Shown: piece after piece, positions 28,711 to 37,592 of the stretch
Position numbering within the stretch: the first letter of the stretch is position 1
How the letters are laid out: each line of letters starts with the position of its first letter
The notes under the pieces: generated by a model
The model's input: only the letters and a program-made list of their open reading frames with translations
What the model was told of the DNA's origin: nothing
Database searches by the model: none
Made by a program: the position numbers and the translations under genes
Source: Isoptericola chiayiensis
Lineage (GTDB): Bacteria; Actinomycetota; Actinomycetes; Actinomycetales; Cellulomonadaceae
Direction of reading: 5' to 3'
NCBI RefSeq assembly: GCF_013149805.1
Contig: NZ_JABEZT010000001.1
Coordinates: forward strand, 372,001-436,000
Length of the DNA stretch: 64,000 nucleotides

Positions 28711-28775
28711 CCGTCGAGCGTCCCTGGATGCACGTCATGGGGCGTCGATGACGTGCATCCAGGGACGCTCGACGG
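28711..28775. repeat. Perfect 28-bp inverted repeat in a divergent intergenic region
   Basis: Arms 28711-28738 and 28748-28775 are exact complements around the 9-nt loop GGGGCGTCG. The genes on either side diverge, so it is not a terminator for either. It lies 38 bp from the ABC-F start and 77 bp from the esterase start. It could form a cruciform or a 5'-leader stem. Confidence 0.9.
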
Positions 28776-28852
28776 GGGGCGGGCATCGCCGGACGACGGC
28801 GCGGGCCGCTAACCTCGTCCCGACGCCGCCGTCCTCACCCTGGAGTTCCCGC

Positions 28853-29821
28853 ATGGCCCAGTTCGACCTGCCCGTCCCCGAGCTCGAGCAGTACCGTCCC
28901 GCCGTCGACGAGCCGGACGACTTCGACGAGTTCTGGAGGGCGACGATCGCCGAGGCGCGCGGCCTCGGCGACGACGTCCGCGTCGAGCGGGTCGACGCCG
29001 GGCTGACGGCGCTCACGGTCGACGACGTCACGTTCGCCGGGTTCGGCGGGCACCCGATCAAGGCGTGGCTGGTCCGGCCCGCGCAGGTCGACGGACCTCT
29101 GCCGACCGTCGTCGAGTTCCTCGGGTACGGCGGGGGCCGCGGGCTGGCGCACGAGCATCTCGGGTACGCGGCCGCCGGGTTCGCCCACCTGGTCGTGGAC
29201 ACCCGCGGACAGGGCTCCGGCTGGGGGTCCGGCGGCGACACGCCCGACCCGGTCGGCAGCGGCCCCGCCTCCCCCGGCTTCATGACCCGCGGCATCCTCG
29301 ACCCGGCCCAGCACTACTACCGACGGGTGTTCACCGACGGGGTGCGGGCCGTGGACGCCGTGCGGCAGATCGACGGGATCGACCCCGCACGGGTGGCCGT
29401 GGCCGGGACCTCGCAGGGTGGCGGCATCGCGATCGCCGTGGCCGGGCTGCTGCCCGACGTCGTCGCCGCCGCACCCAACGTGCCGTTCCTGTGCCACTTC
29501 CGGCGTGCTGTACAGATCGTCGACTCCCATCCGTACGGTGAGATCACGCAGTACCTGTCGGTGCACCGCGACCATGAGGACGCCGTCTGGCGCACCCTGT
29601 CCTACCTGGACGGCGTCTCGTTCGCGCGCCGCGCGCGGGCCGCCGGACTGTTCTCCGCGGCCCTGATGGACACGATCTGCCCGCCCTCGACGGTGTACGC
29701 GGCGTACAACGCCTGGGGCGGCGAGCACCGAGAGATCGACGTGTACCCGTACAACGGGCACGAGGGCGGCCAGGCGTACCGGTTCGCGCCCACCGTGGCG
29801 TGGCTGCGCAAGCATGCCTGA
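28853..29821 (+). CDS. Acetylxylan esterase / cephalosporin-C deacetylase (CE7)
   Basis: The 322-residue alpha/beta hydrolase matches CE7 in length and motifs: RGQGSGW (118-124), nucleophile S187 in GTSQGG, D273 in MDTICPPS and H303 in NGHEGG. CE7 enzymes remove acetyl groups from xylooligosaccharides and cephalosporins. No signal peptide is present, so it probably acts on imported oligosaccharides. GGAG stands 8-11 bp before ATG 28853. The next gene overlaps by 8 bp. Confidence 0.9.
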   Translation: MAQFDLPVPELEQYRPAVDEPDDFDEFWRATIAEARGLGDDVRVERVDAGLTALTVDDVTFAGFGGHPIKAWLVRPAQVDGPLPTVVEFLGYGGGRGLAHEHLGYAAAGFAHLVVDTRGQGSGWGSGGDTPDPVGSGPASPGFMTRGILDPAQHYYRRVFTDGVRAVDAVRQIDGIDPARVAVAGTSQGGGIAIAVAGLLPDVVAAAPNVPFLCHFRRAVQIVDSHPYGEITQYLSVHRDHEDAVWRTLSYLDGVSFARRARAAGLFSAALMDTICPPSTVYAAYNAWGGEHREIDVYPYNGHEGGQAYRFAPTVAWLRKHA

Positions 29822-31112
29822 ACCGGTCGCCTCACCCGGACCTCGCTACCGCCTGCGGCACGTCCTGACGGCGACGGCCGTCGCGGTCCTCGCGCTCTGC
29901 GCCGCAGGTGCCGCGTGGGCCGCCATGGACGGCGACCCCGTCGACGCACCCGTCACGGCCTCGACCCTCGACGCGTTCCCCGCTCGCGGCAGCCTGATCG
30001 ACTCCGGCGACTGGGCCGGCGAGGTCGAGGCCGCCGCGGACGTGTGGCGGGACGAACCCGCCGGCGGTCGCGAGGAGCCGCCGTCGGACCAGCAGCCGAT
30101 CTCTGTCCTGTGGGCCGGCGACGTGTCCGCACAAGCCCTGATGGCTTACCTCCGCTACGAGCTCGCCCTCGACGTCCCCGAACGGCCCACGCTCCTCGAA
30201 TCGGCGCGCGCCGTGGTGCTGCGCGCCGGGGACCGTACGGCACTGCTCATCGCGAAGGTGGAGGACGACGGCGGCCGGGACGACGAATTCACCATCGTCG
30301 GCGACGGCGTCGCGCCTTATCTCGACGGTGCGGCACTGCACCCGGCGGACGGCGTCGTCCTGCTCGCCTCGGACGCCACCGGTCCGGCATCGTCCGGTCC
30401 CGCGACGCTCGAGGTGGTCTCGGCGGCCGCCGGGACCGGGGCCGGCGCCCGCCCGATCCACGACGGCCTGGTCATCAGCCCGCCGTTCGATGCCGCGAGA
30501 GTTCCCGGTGACGACGTCGAGCGGCTGGTGCGGCCGTCGTCGGGCACGACGATCGAGACGAGCGGGTCGGACCTGTGGGAGACGCTCACCGGCCCCCACG
30601 CCGCGTCCGCCTGGTCCGCGCTGGCCGACACGGAGGAAGCGGCGCGCGAGCAGGTCCCGGGAGAGCCCGTCCACGCCGAGGTGTGGGGCACCAAGAGGCT
30701 CGACGACGGCCGCTCGATCGCCGTCGTAGCCGCCCGGACGCACCCCGACTCCGTGGACGACGTGTGGTGGGCCGCGAGCGCGGGCGTCCTCGCTCCCGGT
30801 GACGGGACCCCGTGGGTCCATCCGCTGGGCCGCGGGGCAGGGACGTCCACCCCGCACGGCACGGCGTTGCCGCCGTTCGCCGGCGACTGGGTGGTCCGAG
30901 ACGCCGAGGAGATGACGGTCGACCTGGTCGTGGCGGCGCCGCCGCAGGTCGAGCAGGTCACGGTGGAGGCGCGCGACCGCAGCGTCCGGCTCGGACCAGG
31001 GCTGACCGTGCTGCCGTCGTGGGAGGACGACGGCGGCTGGCCGGCCGCGAGCCCGGTCGTCCTGGTCGGGCGGTCGGCGGACGGGACGCCGCTGGCGCCG
31101 CTGCCGCACTGA
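29814..31112 (+). CDS. Hypothetical signal-anchored secreted protein
   Basis: I do not recognise this 432-residue protein. A hydrophobic segment at 16-37 after an Arg-rich start looks like a signal anchor or signal peptide without a lipobox. The rest is Asp/Ala-rich beta-type sequence with no obvious repeats or catalytic motif. It overlaps the esterase gene by 8 bp, so it is coupled to it. The 3' end is followed by the first 20-bp repeat array. Confidence 0.7.
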   Translation: MPEPVASPGPRYRLRHVLTATAVAVLALCAAGAAWAAMDGDPVDAPVTASTLDAFPARGSLIDSGDWAGEVEAAADVWRDEPAGGREEPPSDQQPISVLWAGDVSAQALMAYLRYELALDVPERPTLLESARAVVLRAGDRTALLIAKVEDDGGRDDEFTIVGDGVAPYLDGAALHPADGVVLLASDATGPASSGPATLEVVSAAAGTGAGARPIHDGLVISPPFDAARVPGDDVERLVRPSSGTTIETSGSDLWETLTGPHAASAWSALADTEEAAREQVPGEPVHAEVWGTKRLDDGRSIAVVAARTHPDSVDDVWWAASAGVLAPGDGTPWVHPLGRGAGTSTPHGTALPPFAGDWVVRDAEEMTVDLVVAAPPQVEQVTVEARDRSVRLGPGLTVLPSWEDDGGWPAASPVVLVGRSADGTPLAPLPH

Positions 31113-31154
31113 CGGCGGCGCGGTGCGACGACCGCGTGCGGGCCGGCACCCACC

Positions 31155-31235
31155 GTCGCGTACCTCACGGGAACGTTGCCTACCTCGGCGCGGCGTTGCC
31201 TACCTCGCGGGAGAGTTGCCTACGTCGCGGGAGGG
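31155..31235. repeat. 20-bp repeat array, locus A
   Basis: Four units begin TACCTC/TACGTC at 31161, 31181, 31201 and 31221, spaced exactly 20 bp. Each is followed by a GG-rich half and GTTGCC (consensus TACCTCGCGGGAnnGTTGCC). On the minus strand the core is GCGAGGTAGGCAAC. The array fills the convergent gap before the ispE stop at 31240. Confidence 0.9.
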
Positions 31236-31239
31236 CGGG

Positions 31240-32175
31240 TCAGAGGACCCGGGCCCCGGCGGCGGGCGCCGTCGTGCACCACACCGAGTCGGCGGCGTCC
31301 TCGGCGGTCCAGGTGGCCGCGATCGCGAGCGCGTGCTGCCGTGACCGGGCGAGCGCGGCGACGGTCGGCCCCGACCCGGAGACCATGGCCCCGAGGGCGC
31401 CGCCGTTGCGGGCGATCTCGAGGGTCCGCTCCAGCTCGGGGCGCAGGTCGAGCGCGGCTGCCTGGAGGTCGTTGTGCAGGGCGGCACCGAGGGCCGTGGG
31501 GTCGCCGGCCCGCAGGGCCTGCATCAGCGCGGTGTCGGCGTCGACCTCGGCGGTCGGCGCGAGGCGGCCCGCGGCCACGAGCTCGTCGAAGCGTCCGTAG
31601 ACGGCGGGCGTCGACAGGCCCTCGTCCTGCGCGGCGAACGCCCAGTGGAACTCGCCGCGGGTCATCGCCGGGGTGAGCAGGTGGCCCCGCCCGGTGCCGA
31701 CGGCGGTGTGGCCGTGCAGCGCGAAGGGCACGTCGGAACCGAGCTCGCCGCCGAGTGCCACGAGGTCCTGGCGGGACAGCCCGGTGCCCCACAGGGCGTC
31801 GCAGGCGACCAGGGTGGCGGCTGCGTCGGCCGAGCCGCCGGCCATCCCGCCCGCGACGGGCACGCCCTTGGCGAGGTGCAGGGCGACGTCGGGGGCCAGG
31901 CCCACGTGCCGTGCGAGCAGCTCCGCGGCCCGCCAGGCGAGGTTGGTCGCGTCCAGCGGCACCCGGTCGGCCTGCGGTCCGTCCACGGTCAGCGAGATCC
32001 CGGCCCCGTCGCCGACCTGGGTCGCGGTGACCTCCTCGGCGAGCGAGACGGCCTGGAACACGGAGACCAGCGGGTGGTAGCCGTCGTCGTCCAACGGTCC
32101 CACGTGCAGGGACAGGTTGACCTTCCCCGGGGCGCGGACGCGGACGGACGGGGTGGGGGCGGCGGCGAGACTCAC
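31240..32175 (-). CDS. ispE: 4-diphosphocytidyl-2-C-methyl-D-erythritol kinase
   Basis: The 311-residue GHMP kinase has [12 protein letters not shown] (15-26), the ATP loop [14 protein letters not shown] (106-119), GSDVPF and the C-terminal GSGPTVAAL. It phosphorylates CDP-ME in the MEP isoprenoid pathway. The GTG start at 32175 overlaps the ksgA stop (GTGA), so the two are translationally coupled, as in many actinobacteria. Confidence 0.95.
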   Translation of the reverse strand: MSLAAAPTPSVRVRAPGKVNLSLHVGPLDDDGYHPLVSVFQAVSLAEEVTATQVGDGAGISLTVDGPQADRVPLDATNLAWRAAELLARHVGLAPDVALHLAKGVPVAGGMAGGSADAAATLVACDALWGTGLSRQDLVALGGELGSDVPFALHGHTAVGTGRGHLLTPAMTRGEFHWAFAAQDEGLSTPAVYGRFDELVAAGRLAPTAEVDADTALMQALRAGDPTALGAALHNDLQAAALDLRPELERTLEIARNGGALGAMVSGSGPTVAALARSRQHALAIAATWTAEDAADSVWCTTAPAAGARVL

Positions 32176-33044
32176 CCGTCCACCGTGCCAGCAGCGGGCG
32201 GAAGGTGCTCGGCGATCCGGGCGAAGTCGGCGATCGAGAGACGTTCGCCACGCAGCCGCGGGTCGACGCCCGCGGCGACCAGGGCCTGCTCGGCGGCGGC
32301 GCCGGAGCCGAACGTGCCCGACAGCGCGGCGCGCAGCGTCTTGCGGCGCTGCGCGAACGCGGCGTCGACGACGGCGAACACCTGCTCGCGCGGCGCCGTG
32401 GTCGCCGGGGGCTCGTGACGTCGGATCGCCACCAGGGCCGAGTCCACGTTGGGCTCGGGCCAGAACACGTGCCGGGACACGTTGAGCGACCGCCGGGCGG
32501 CGCCGTACCAGGCGGCCTTGGCGGACGGCACGCCGTACGTGCGTGACCCGGGCGGCGCCGCGAGCCGGTCGGCGACCTCGGCCTGCACCATCACGAGCAC
32601 CGACTCCAGGGAGTCGAACCGTTCCAGGAAGGTCAGCAGCACCGGGACGGCCACGTTGTACGGCAGGTTCGCGACGAGGGCCGACGGCGGTGCGCCCGGC
32701 AGGTCGGTGACGTCCAGCGCGTCGGCGGTCACCACCTCGAAGTCGGCGTCCGGCAGGTGCCGGTGCACGGTCTCAGCGATCTGACCGGCCAGCACGGGGT
32801 CGATCTCGACGGCCACCACCGACGCGCCGGCCTCGAGGAGCCCGAGGGTCAGCGACCCGAGCCCGGGGCCGACCTCGACGACCCGGTCGCCGGGCTGCAC
32901 CCCGGCCGCACGGACGATCTTGCGCACCGTACCGCCGTCGTGCACGAAGTTCTGCCCGAGCGTCTTGGTGGGCCGGACGCCGAGGCGCCCTGCCAGCTCG
33001 CGGATCTCCGCAGGGCCGAGCAGGGCGCCAGGGGTGGTGGTCAT
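32172..33044 (-). CDS. rsmA: 16S rRNA (adenine1518/1519-N6)-dimethyltransferase
   Basis: The 290-residue product (KsgA) shows [10 protein letters not shown] (29-38), [19 protein letters not shown] (motif I), [17 protein letters not shown] (motif IV) and the C-terminal [10 protein letters not shown] helix. It dimethylates two adenines in helix 45 of 16S rRNA. It follows the rpf genes and precedes ispE, the same order as rpfB-ksgA-ispE in mycobacteria. Confidence 0.96.
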   Translation of the reverse strand: MTTTPGALLGPAEIRELAGRLGVRPTKTLGQNFVHDGGTVRKIVRAAGVQPGDRVVEVGPGLGSLTLGLLEAGASVVAVEIDPVLAGQIAETVHRHLPDADFEVVTADALDVTDLPGAPPSALVANLPYNVAVPVLLTFLERFDSLESVLVMVQAEVADRLAAPPGSRTYGVPSAKAAWYGAARRSLNVSRHVFWPEPNVDSALVAIRRHEPPATTAPREQVFAVVDAAFAQRRKTLRAALSGTFGSGAAAEQALVAAGVDPRLRGERLSIADFARIAEHLPPAAGTVDG

Positions 33045-33111
33045 GGGCTGCAGTATCGCCCGACCGGTGGTGTCGGGACCAGTCGGGCCGTGCGGCCCGG
33101 TGCCGGTCGGC

Positions 33112-34443
33112 TCAGTACCAGTTGTTCGCCTGCGAGTGGCTCCAGGCGCCGCACGGGGTGCCGTAGCGCCCGGCGATGTAGTCCAGGCCCCAGGCGATCT
33201 GCGTGGCCGGGTTGGTCTGCCAGTCCGAGCCGTGCGAGGCCATCTTGGAGCCCGGCAGCGACTGCGGGATGCCGTAGGCGCCCGAGGACGGGTTGGCGAC
33301 GGTGTGCGACCAGTTGGACTCCTTGGTCCACAGCGACTCGAGGCAGGTCCACTGCGACCCGGTCCAGCCGCGGGCGGCGGCCATCTGCTGACCGATCGAG
33401 CGGTTGGAGCCGGAGTAGGTGGTGCCGGACGAGCCGGAGGATCCGGACGAGGAGCTGCTGCTCGACGAGGAGCTGGTGGCGGGCTCCGGCTCGGGCTCGG
33501 GCTCGGGGCGCTCCTTGGTGCCCTCGACGAGCACGCGGGTACGGGGCTCGGTGGTCACCATCGAGGTGATCTTCTCGTTCGAGACCTCCTCGCCGTCGAT
33601 CGTGGTGATCTCGCGGACCACGGTGCGCGAGCCGTCGCGGCCCTTCTTCTTGACCTTGGGGTCGAGGTCCTCGTAGCGGTCGTCGCTCTGCTTGACCTTG
33701 ACGTCGCGCTCGATGGTCTTGACCTTCGTGACCTGCTCGACCTCGACGCGCTCGACGACGGCGGCGACCTGCGGCACCTCGGTGCCGTCGGGCAGGTCCT
33801 CGGCCTTCACGCCGGCGGTGGCCGCGTCGGTGACGGAGACGAGGTCGTCGCCGTCGATCTCGACGTCGGCGGCCTCGAGGACGTCGTCGACCTCCTCGGA
33901 GCCGTCGACGACGTCGGTCTCGCCGTCGTGCACGACGGCGACCTGCTCGCCCTGGTGCAGCTCGAGCGGGATCTCGGCACGCTCGGCGGACCGCGAGGCG
34001 ACCAGGGCGACGTCGGAGCCGCGCTGGCTGAGGAGGTTCAGGGCCTCCTGGGCGTCGGCGGCGGCGACCCACGTGGAGTGGTCCTCGCCGTCGACCTGGA
34101 TGTCGAGCTGCTTGGCGGTGCGCACGACGACGTCGCTGCCGGAGTTCAGTGCGGACGCGGTCGCGGGGGCCACCACGTCACGGTCGGTGACGTCGATGCC
34201 CTCCTCGGCGAGCAGACCCTCGACGTCGCCGGCGAACGTGCCGACGTCGCGGGTCTCGCCGTCGATGTCGAGCGTGACGGTCTTGTAGGCGTTCGAGACG
34301 GCGACGGCGGAACCGGCGCCGAGGACCAGCGCACCGGCCGTGGACGCGGCGAGGACCGCGCGACGACGGCGGGTGCGGCGCGTCCGAGTGACGGCGCGGG
34401 TCTCGGCCGTGGTCGGCCGTGACTCGTGGGTCTCGGAAGTCAT
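33112..34443 (-). CDS. RpfB-like cell-wall lytic protein with SLT-type catalytic domain
   Basis: The 443-residue exported protein has an Arg-rich N-terminus and a hydrophobic signal/anchor segment (29-50). Three DUF348-type repeats cover roughly 55-205 and a G5 domain about 230-310. A linker of Pro-Glu repeats and poly-Ser (313-340) leads to a lysozyme/transglycosylase-like domain (347-443). That domain is not the canonical Rpf fold. It has LWTKESNW with a likely catalytic E375, SSGAYGIPQ and [11 protein letters not shown]. It should cleave glycan strands during growth or resuscitation. ATG 34443 is preceded by AGGAG. An MtrA-type box lies 93 bp upstream. Confidence 0.88.
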   Translation of the reverse strand: MTSETHESRPTTAETRAVTRTRRTRRRRAVLAASTAGALVLGAGSAVAVSNAYKTVTLDIDGETRDVGTFAGDVEGLLAEEGIDVTDRDVVAPATASALNSGSDVVVRTAKQLDIQVDGEDHSTWVAAADAQEALNLLSQRGSDVALVASRSAERAEIPLELHQGEQVAVVHDGETDVVDGSEEVDDVLEAADVEIDGDDLVSVTDAATAGVKAEDLPDGTEVPQVAAVVERVEVEQVTKVKTIERDVKVKQSDDRYEDLDPKVKKKGRDGSRTVVREITTIDGEEVSNEKITSMVTTEPRTRVLVEGTKERPEPEPEPEPATSSSSSSSSSSGSSGSSGTTYSGSNRSIGQQMAAARGWTGSQWTCLESLWTKESNWSHTVANPSSGAYGIPQSLPGSKMASHGSDWQTNPATQIAWGLDYIAGRYGTPCGAWSHSQANNWY

Positions 34444-34535
34444 GGTGCTCCTGTGGTCGTGTGGGGTTCTTCGGTCCCGGAAGGGGGGTCGCCCTACACC
34501 TGCAGACCGCGGGAGAGCGACGAGGACACCCGACC

Positions 34536-34551
34536 GTAACCGTTCTGTTAT
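34536..34551 (-). promoter_or_regulatory. MtrA-like box upstream of the first rpf paralogue
   Basis: On the plus strand it reads GTAAC-cgttct-GTTAT, preceded by CGACC. The minus strand gives ATAAC-N6-GTTAC followed by GGTCG. The equivalent site before rpfB (36198-36213) is at the same distance from the start (about 90 bp). MtrA is reported to control rpfB in M. tuberculosis, and direct repeats of RTNAC-like words are its usual targets. Confidence 0.5.
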
Positions 34552-34660
34552 CGCGTGCAAGACGATCTACGTCACACCTGTCCGGCCGGTACCGGGCTTT
34601 CACAGCCCTTTCACGCCGCGGTTGCTGCTCGGTCGCACCGGGCTCCGGATCCCCGCCGTC

Positions 34661-34780
34661 GCGAGGTAGGCCGGCGCACCGCGAGGTAGACCAGCGCACC
34701 GCGAGGCAGACCAACATGCCGCGAGGTAGGCAACGGCGTCGCCTACCTCGCGGGAATGTCGCCTACCTCGCGGGACGTGC
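34661..34780. repeat. 20-bp repeat array, locus B (four direct plus two inverted units)
   Basis: GCGAGGYAGR units start at 34661, 34681, 34701 and 34721. Inverted GCCTACCTCG units start at 34741 and 34761. All are phased exactly 20 bp. The inner pair forms a perfect 13-bp-stem hairpin (CCGCGAGGTAGGC against GCCTACCTCGCGG). The array occupies about a third of the 354-bp gap between the rpfB-like stop (34798) and the start of the next paralogue (34443). The rest of the gap holds the MtrA-like box and leader. Confidence 0.92.
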
Positions 34781-34797
34781 CGGGCGACCGCGGCGGA

Positions 34798-36108
34798 TCA
34801 GAGCAGGCCCAGCTTGGACGCGCAGTGGGGCCACTGACCCCATCCCGCACGGGACTGCAGGATCTGCGCCCGCTTGGTCTGCTCGGCGGCCGAGGCGTCC
34901 GACGGCAGCCCGCTGCCGCCGACCGACTGCCAGGTCGACAGCGAGAACTGGTACATCCCGTAGTAGCCGTTCCCGGTGTTGGTGCTCGGGTTCCCGCCGG
35001 ACTCGCACTGCGCGAGCGCGGCCCACACGCTGCCGGACGGCGCGCTGCCGCCCGAGCTCGACGAGGACGAGCTCGAGGAGGACGACGAGCTGCTCGAGGA
35101 CGAGCTGCCGGACGACGAGGAGCTCTCCGGCTCGGGCTCCGGCTCCGGCTCCGGGCGCTCCTTGGTGCCCTTGACGATCACCTCGTCGACGGGCTTGGTC
35201 GTGACCTTGTTCGAGAGCTTCTCGCGGTCGGTGACCTCGCCGTCGGTGCGGGTCACGCGGTGGACGATGGTGCGCTCGCCCTTCTTGCCCTCGGTCGCCA
35301 CGTAGGAGCCCTGGTCGGCGTACCGGTCGGGGTCGGTCCTGGTGACGGTGTCGTAGCCGACCTTCTTGGTCTTGGTGACCTTCTCGACGTCGACGACCTG
35401 GATGACGACGCGGACGGTCGGGTCGCCCGGGTTCTCCGGCGTGATCTGGTCGACGTGGACGATGTCGTCCTCGTCGAGGGTCACGCCCTCGGCCTCGAGG
35501 AGGGCGTCGAGGGAGACGGCGCCGTCGTCGACGACCGTCCGCTCGCCGCCGACGACGAGGACGACCGACTGCTCGGCGTCGAGCCGGATCGGCAGGCTGG
35601 CGCGGTCCGCGGACCGCGACGGCAGCAGGCGCACCTGGTCGGCCCGGTCGGCGAAGCGGTCGAGGACCTCGTCGGCGTCGAGGGCGGCGACCCACACGTC
35701 GCGGGAGTCGCCGTCGGTCTCCACGGTGATCTGGTGCCCGTAGCGGACCTCGACGACGGCACCGTCGCGCAGCTCGTCCGTGCCGACCGGGGTGACGGCG
35801 TCGTTGTCGTCGACGCGCACCCCTTCCTCGGCCAGCAGGTCGTCCACGGTGCTCGCGTACGTGGACACGGTGCTCATCTCACCGTCGACGTCGAGGGTGA
35901 CGTCCTTGCGGAGCTGCTCCACGACGGCGGCGGCCACGCCGCCGGCGACGGCGACGCCCAGGACGGTCGCGATCGTGATGAGCGGCCACCGGCGGCGGCG
36001 CCTCGGCGCGGCCTCGGCGGGGTCCGTGGCGCTCGCGGTGGCGCCCGACACCGTCACGGGGACGGGGGCGGTGGGCGGCGTGACGGAGTCGGCGGGCCAG
36101 TCGTTCAC
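34798..36108 (-). CDS. rpfB: Resuscitation-promoting factor, RpfB type
   Basis: The 436-residue protein has a signal anchor (41-63), three DUF348 repeats (about 68-220), a G5 domain (235-314), a PEPEPEPEP/poly-Ser linker (319-357) and a canonical Rpf catalytic domain (360-436). WAALAQCESGGNPSTNTGNG contains the catalytic E369, followed by YYGMYQF and STWQSVGG. Rpf enzymes cleave peptidoglycan and wake dormant cells. GTG 36108 was chosen because it gives a short cytoplasmic tail before the anchor and places the MtrA-like box at the same distance as in the neighbouring paralogue. An in-frame ATG at 36207 would add 33 implausible residues. Confidence 0.93.
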   Translation of the reverse strand: MNDWPADSVTPPTAPVPVTVSGATASATDPAEAAPRRRRRWPLITIATVLGVAVAGGVAAAVVEQLRKDVTLDVDGEMSTVSTYASTVDDLLAEEGVRVDDNDAVTPVGTDELRDGAVVEVRYGHQITVETDGDSRDVWVAALDADEVLDRFADRADQVRLLPSRSADRASLPIRLDAEQSVVLVVGGERTVVDDGAVSLDALLEAEGVTLDEDDIVHVDQITPENPGDPTVRVVIQVVDVEKVTKTKKVGYDTVTRTDPDRYADQGSYVATEGKKGERTIVHRVTRTDGEVTDREKLSNKVTTKPVDEVIVKGTKERPEPEPEPEPESSSSSGSSSSSSSSSSSSSSSSSSGGSAPSGSVWAALAQCESGGNPSTNTGNGYYGMYQFSLSTWQSVGGSGLPSDASAAEQTKRAQILQSRAGWGQWPHCASKLGLL

Positions 36109-36197
36109 GGGTGGTCCAGTCGTTCGGCAGATCCGGGCACGACGGCGGGCCTCGACGGGGTGGTCGGGCCGCGGCCGATCCGGCGGCTCCGACGACC

Positions 36198-36213
36198 GTA
36201 ACCGCATCGTGAC
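36198..36213 (-). promoter_or_regulatory. MtrA-like box upstream of rpfB
   Basis: The plus strand reads GTAAC-cgcatc-GTGAC preceded by CGACC. The coding strand reads GTCAC-N6-GTTAC followed by GGTCG. It lies 90 bp before the chosen start. It is the twin of the box at 34536-34551. Confidence 0.5.
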
Positions 36214-36322
36214 CTTCGACCAAGCGGTGTTGTGGTATGTATGTCCGCTTTAGTGGCTCGATGCGAGAAAAGTTCCCGCAGTTTCTGAGGGGCACGTCAC
36301 ACCGGATCACCCGGTCGGGAGC

Positions 36323-37549
36323 TCAGTACCAGCCGACCGACATCGAGTGATTCCACGCGGCGCACGGGCTGCCGTACCGCCCGGAGATGTAGCCCAGACC
36401 CCACGTGATCTGCGTCGTGGGGTTGGTCCGCCAGTCGGACCCGGCCGACGCCATCTTGGAGCCCGGCAACGCCTGCGGGATGCCGTACGCCCCCGAGGAC
36501 GGGTTCTCGGCGTTCCAGCGCCAGTTCGACTCCTTGGTCCAGAGCTTGTCGAGGCACACGAACTGGTCGTCACCCCAGCCCCGTTCGGCGGCGAGCGAGC
36601 GCGCGACCGCCTTCGCCGAGCCGGGGTCGACCTGGATGTCCGACACGTCGAGGGTGCCCACCAGCACGACCTCCGTCACCGGCTCCTGCGTGACACGCCG
36701 GTCCACCACGGCACGCTCCACCTCGGCACCGTCGAGCGTGCGGACCTCGTAGGTCGTCACCCGCTCCCCCGGCACGCCGCGCGTCTGGACCACCTCGTGA
36801 CCCTGGGGCAGGGAGTCGGACTCGACCCGCTCCGTCTTGAACGGCATGACCTCGGTGACGATGTCCGACCCGGTCCGCCCCCGGTTGACCACCACGAGCA
36901 TGCCGTCCACCGCCGCCGCACCCAGCGGCACCGACGTCGTGTCCTGCGCACCGAGGGTGATGCCGACCTCGGACAGCACCTCGCGGACCGTCGACCGCGT
37001 GGTGCGCAGCGGCACCACCGCGTCGTCCACGGCGACCCGCACCGTCTTGAGCGTCGACACGCGGACGGGTTCCCGTCCGAGCGGCGCGGAGCGCGACGAC
37101 GTCGTCACGGCCCCCTCGCCGCGGGGGCCGATCGCCGCGAGCAGCTCACCGACCGTGTGTGCCGTCGTCGGGAAGGTGACGGTCTCCCCGTCGATCTCGA
37201 GCGTGACGTCCTTGCTGGTGCGGACCACGACCTCGCCGTCGTCCGGGGCGGTGGCGTCGACCGCCGGCTGGACGAGGTCGTCCGGGCCGGGGTGGATGCC
37301 GTGCAGCGCCAGCACCTCACCGACCGTGTCCCCGTACCCGTCGAGGGTGCGGACCTGGCCGTCCACGTCCACCGTCACCTGCGAGTGGGCGTCCACGACG
37401 CCCACGGCGCCCAGGGCCAGCACGCCGACCACCGCGCCCTGCACGCCGATCCGCGCAGCACGCGGCAACGCGCCGCGCCGTCCCACGTACGACGCCGGAG
37501 CGCGGTGTCGCCGCAGGTCCCGCCGTCGTGCCCGATGAGAGGTCGCCAC
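36323..37549 (-). CDS. RpfB-like cell-wall lytic protein with SLT-type catalytic domain (third paralogue)
   Basis: The 408-residue protein has a signal anchor (34-52), three DUF348-like repeats (about 58-210) and a G5 domain (about 225-300). No Ser-rich linker is present. A C-terminal domain (310-408) is closely similar to that of the 33112-34443 product: LWTKESNW with E340, [18 protein letters not shown] and WGLGYISGRYG. It follows tatD by 43 bp, probably in the metG-tatD transcript. GTG 37549 is used, and GTG 37555 two codons upstream is equally possible since neither has a good ribosome-binding site. Confidence 0.85.
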   Translation of the reverse strand: MATSHRARRRDLRRHRAPASYVGRRGALPRAARIGVQGAVVGVLALGAVGVVDAHSQVTVDVDGQVRTLDGYGDTVGEVLALHGIHPGPDDLVQPAVDATAPDDGEVVVRTSKDVTLEIDGETVTFPTTAHTVGELLAAIGPRGEGAVTTSSRSAPLGREPVRVSTLKTVRVAVDDAVVPLRTTRSTVREVLSEVGITLGAQDTTSVPLGAAAVDGMLVVVNRGRTGSDIVTEVMPFKTERVESDSLPQGHEVVQTRGVPGERVTTYEVRTLDGAEVERAVVDRRVTQEPVTEVVLVGTLDVSDIQVDPGSAKAVARSLAAERGWGDDQFVCLDKLWTKESNWRWNAENPSSGAYGIPQALPGSKMASAGSDWRTNPTTQITWGLGYISGRYGSPCAAWNHSMSVGWY

Positions 37550-37592
37550 GGTCACCAGACCGTAGTGGAGGTCGGGCCCGGACGGAAGACGC

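Noticed and set aside
28674-28733. An extended N-terminus of the ABC-F protein from ATG 28733.
   Set aside because: The ATG lies inside the 28-bp palindrome and adds 20 residues not seen in the family; GTG 28673 gives the usual start.
33084-33099. CGGGCC-GTGC-GGCCCG hairpin after the first rpf paralogue as a terminator.
   Set aside because: The stem is only 6 bp, and such stems are frequent by chance at this GC content.
34661-34780. Possible CRISPR array because of regular spacing.
   Set aside because: Units are 20 bp including the variable part, conserved stretches are only 10-12 bp, orientation inverts within the array, and no cas gene is nearby.
36109-36207. Longer RpfB from ATG 36207.
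   Set aside because: It would place translation start within 6 bp of the MtrA-like box and add 33 Arg/Pro-rich residues before the signal anchor.
36109-36322. Possible c-di-AMP (ydaO-type) riboswitch before rpfB, as found before rpf genes in some actinobacteria.
   Set aside because: I could not find the conserved core of that riboswitch in the leader on the coding strand. Only the MtrA-like box and a short AT-richer stretch are visible.
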